Positions 62,878-64,000 of a stretch of DNA of 64,000 nt are shown here, piece after piece. The translations under genes and the position numbers were made by a program. The notes beneath the pieces are model-generated. The model was given only the letters and a program-made list of their open reading frames with translations, was not told where the DNA came from and made no database searches. This stretch comes from Roseospirillum parvum (lineage in GTDB: Bacteria; Pseudomonadota; Alphaproteobacteria; Rhodospirillales; Rhodospirillaceae), in the NCBI RefSeq assembly GCF_900100455.1, contig NZ_FNCV01000005.1, forward strand, positions 124,001-188,000, given 5' to 3'. Positions within the stretch are counted from its first letter, which is position 1, and each line of letters opens with the position of its first letter.

Positions 62878-64000
62878 TCAACGCACGGTGACCGTGGCCT
62901 TTTCCTGGCCGTCCGGGGTCATCACGTGGGTCGAGCAGGCTAGGCACGGATCGAACGAGTGGATGGTGCGCAGGATTTCCAGCGGCTGCTCCGGGTCGGC
63001 CAGCGGGGTGTCGAGCAGGGCCGCCTCGAAGGCGCCGATGTTGCCCTCGGGGTCGCGCGGCGAGCCGTTCCAGGTGGTCGGCACCACGCACTGGTAGTTG
63101 GCGATCTTGCCCTGGGCGATCTCCACCCAGTGGCCGAGGGCGCCGCGCGGCGCCTCGGTGAAGCCGGCGCCGCGGCTGGTGGTCGGCCAGGTGGCGGGCT
63201 CCCACTTGTCGGTGTTGGCGGTGTTGAGGTCGCCGGCCTTGAGGTTGGCCATCAGCTTGTCGAATGAGTACTTCAGCTTGTGCGCCGCCCACTGGCATTC
63301 CAGGCCGCGCGCCGCGGTGCGGCCCAGGGTGGTGAACAGGGCGGCGACCGGCAGTTCCAGGTCGCGCAACAGCTTGGTCACCGGCTCCTTGAATTCGGGG
63401 TCGCCCTGGGCGTAGCCGATCACGTAGCGGGCCAGCGGGCCCACTTCCATGGCGTGGCCCCGCCAGCGCGGCGCCTTCAGCCAGGAGTACTTGGCCGCCT
63501 CGTCGAGCTGCTTGATGTGGCGTTCGTCGCCCTGGGTCGCCGGGCCCAGCTTGAAGGCGGGTTCGGTGACGCCGTCGAAGGGGTGCAGGCCCTTGGCCTC
63601 GTCCGGGTAGCTGTACCAGGAGTGGCTGACGAACTCCTGGATCTGCTCCGGGTCCTTGAGGTCGACCTCGTGCACGGTGGACAGATCGCCGCCGATGATG
63701 GCGCCACGCGGCAGCATCAGGCTGTCGGCCGAGTAGTCGTTGGCCCGGTCCGGCATGTCGCCGTAGGACAGCAGGTTCTGGCCCGACAGCCCGCCGCCGT
63801 GGGTCCAGTCCTTGTAGAAGCTGGCGATGGCCGTGAGGTCGGGCAGGTAGACCTGCTCGATGAAGGCGATCGACTGGTCGATGATGCCGGCGACCAGATT
63901 GAGCCGCTCCATGTTGACCGCGCCCACCGCCCCGGTGCCCGACAGGTTGATGGCGCAGGGCACGCCGCCGACCAGCCAGTTGGGGTGCGGGTTCTTGCCG
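62878..64000 (-). CDS. hupL: Uptake [NiFe]-hydrogenase large subunit, C-terminal part
   Basis: This is the catalytic large subunit, of which the last 374 or so residues lie in the window; the N-terminus lies beyond base 64000. The C-terminal nickel motif DPCLACSTH is present, followed by a 15-residue tail ([15 protein letters not shown]) that HupD should cut off after the His. Near the window end the frame reads [17 protein letters not shown], typical of group 1 uptake enzymes. The order hupL-hupC-hupD-hupF-hupH-hupE implies that hupS lies outside the window. Confidence 0.97.
   Translation of the reverse strand, partial: GKNPHPNWLVGGVPCAINLSGTGAVGAVNMERLNLVAGIIDQSIAFIEQVYLPDLTAIASFYKDWTHGGGLSGQNLLSYGDMPDRANDYSADSLMLPRGAIIGGDLSTVHEVDLKDPEQIQEFVSHSWYSYPDEAKGLHPFDGVTEPAFKLGPATQGDERHIKQLDEAAKYSWLKAPRWRGHAMEVGPLARYVIGYAQGDPEFKEPVTKLLRDLELPVAALFTTLGRTAARGLECQWAAHKLKYSFDKLMANLKAGDLNTANTDKWEPATWPTTSRGAGFTEAPRGALGHWVEIAQGKIANYQCVVPTTWNGSPRDPEGNIGAFEAALLDTPLADPEQPLEILRTIHSFDPCLACSTHVMTPDGQEKATVTVR

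Overview
The window is chromosomal DNA, roughly 70% G+C, from an alphaproteobacterium. Its best fit is a phototrophic purple non-sulfur bacterium of the Rhodospirillales type. The basis is magnesium-chelatase genes (bchI, bchD, bchO) directly followed by carotenoid genes (crtI, crtB), an uptake [NiFe]-hydrogenase operon, pyruvate phosphate dikinase, a DivL-like pseudo-kinase, and the alphaproteobacterial order rpsF-rpsR-DUF2232-rplI / fabD-fabG-acpP-fabF-mltG-dnaB-alr-radA-cvpA-purF. I could not identify the species from the sequence alone. I see no phage, integrase, transposase, CRISPR array or plasmid gene. Nearly all of the window is ordinary core genome, and the unusual material lies between the genes.

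Layout. 1-5.2 kb (minus strand): sucC (cut by the window edge), mdh, a methyltransferase, a small unknown gene, zapE and a DHH phosphoesterase. 5.4-10.4 kb: two unrelated lipoproteins, msrA, tldD, an M48 peptidase and a zinc-ribbon protein. 10.5-17.8 kb: tRNA-Asp, an AEC transporter, a DivL-like sensor protein, a LysE/ceramidase pair, tRNA-Leu and an NDUFA9-like reductase. 17.8-25.3 kb: a polyamine region with a PuuB-like oxidase divergent from a class III aminotransferase and a four-gene Pot ABC importer. 25.5-32.2 kb: photosynthesis genes bchI-bchD-bchO-crtI-crtB. 32.5-43 kb: an AAE-type transporter, ppdK, glyQS, small genes and a polyprenyl synthase. 43-56.8 kb (all minus): SDR, purF, cvpA, radA, mlaFE, alr, dnaB, mltG and fatty-acid genes. 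57-59.6 kb: the rpsF ribosomal operon. 59.7-64 kb: hydrogenase genes hupL(partial)-hupC-hupD-hupF-hupH-hupE.

How the genes work together. Pot imports polyamines that the aminotransferase and oxidase could degrade. BchI/BchD are two of the three Mg-chelatase subunits (BchH is not in the window). CrtB and CrtI make and desaturate phytoene. The hydrogenase set feeds H2 electrons through cytochrome b HupC to quinone, with HupD, HupF, HupH and HupE for maturation and nickel.

The most striking signals are these. (1) Two convergent gene pairs (msrA/tldD and the sensor protein/lysE) are separated by intergenic DNA that is one giant inverted repeat, 271 and 221 bp long. Both stop codons lie inside the arms. 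The two elements share middle modules but have locus-specific cores and ends, and a third, rearranged relative lies at about 34.3-34.6 kb. (2) Three large hairpins stand in a row after crtB, the first one including its stop codon. (3) A complete histidine-kinase-like protein has Phe at the phospho-acceptor position. (4) Several short tandem repeats with an exact period sit just upstream of genes (hupE, rplI, ppdK) or inside a coding sequence (the Pot ATPase).
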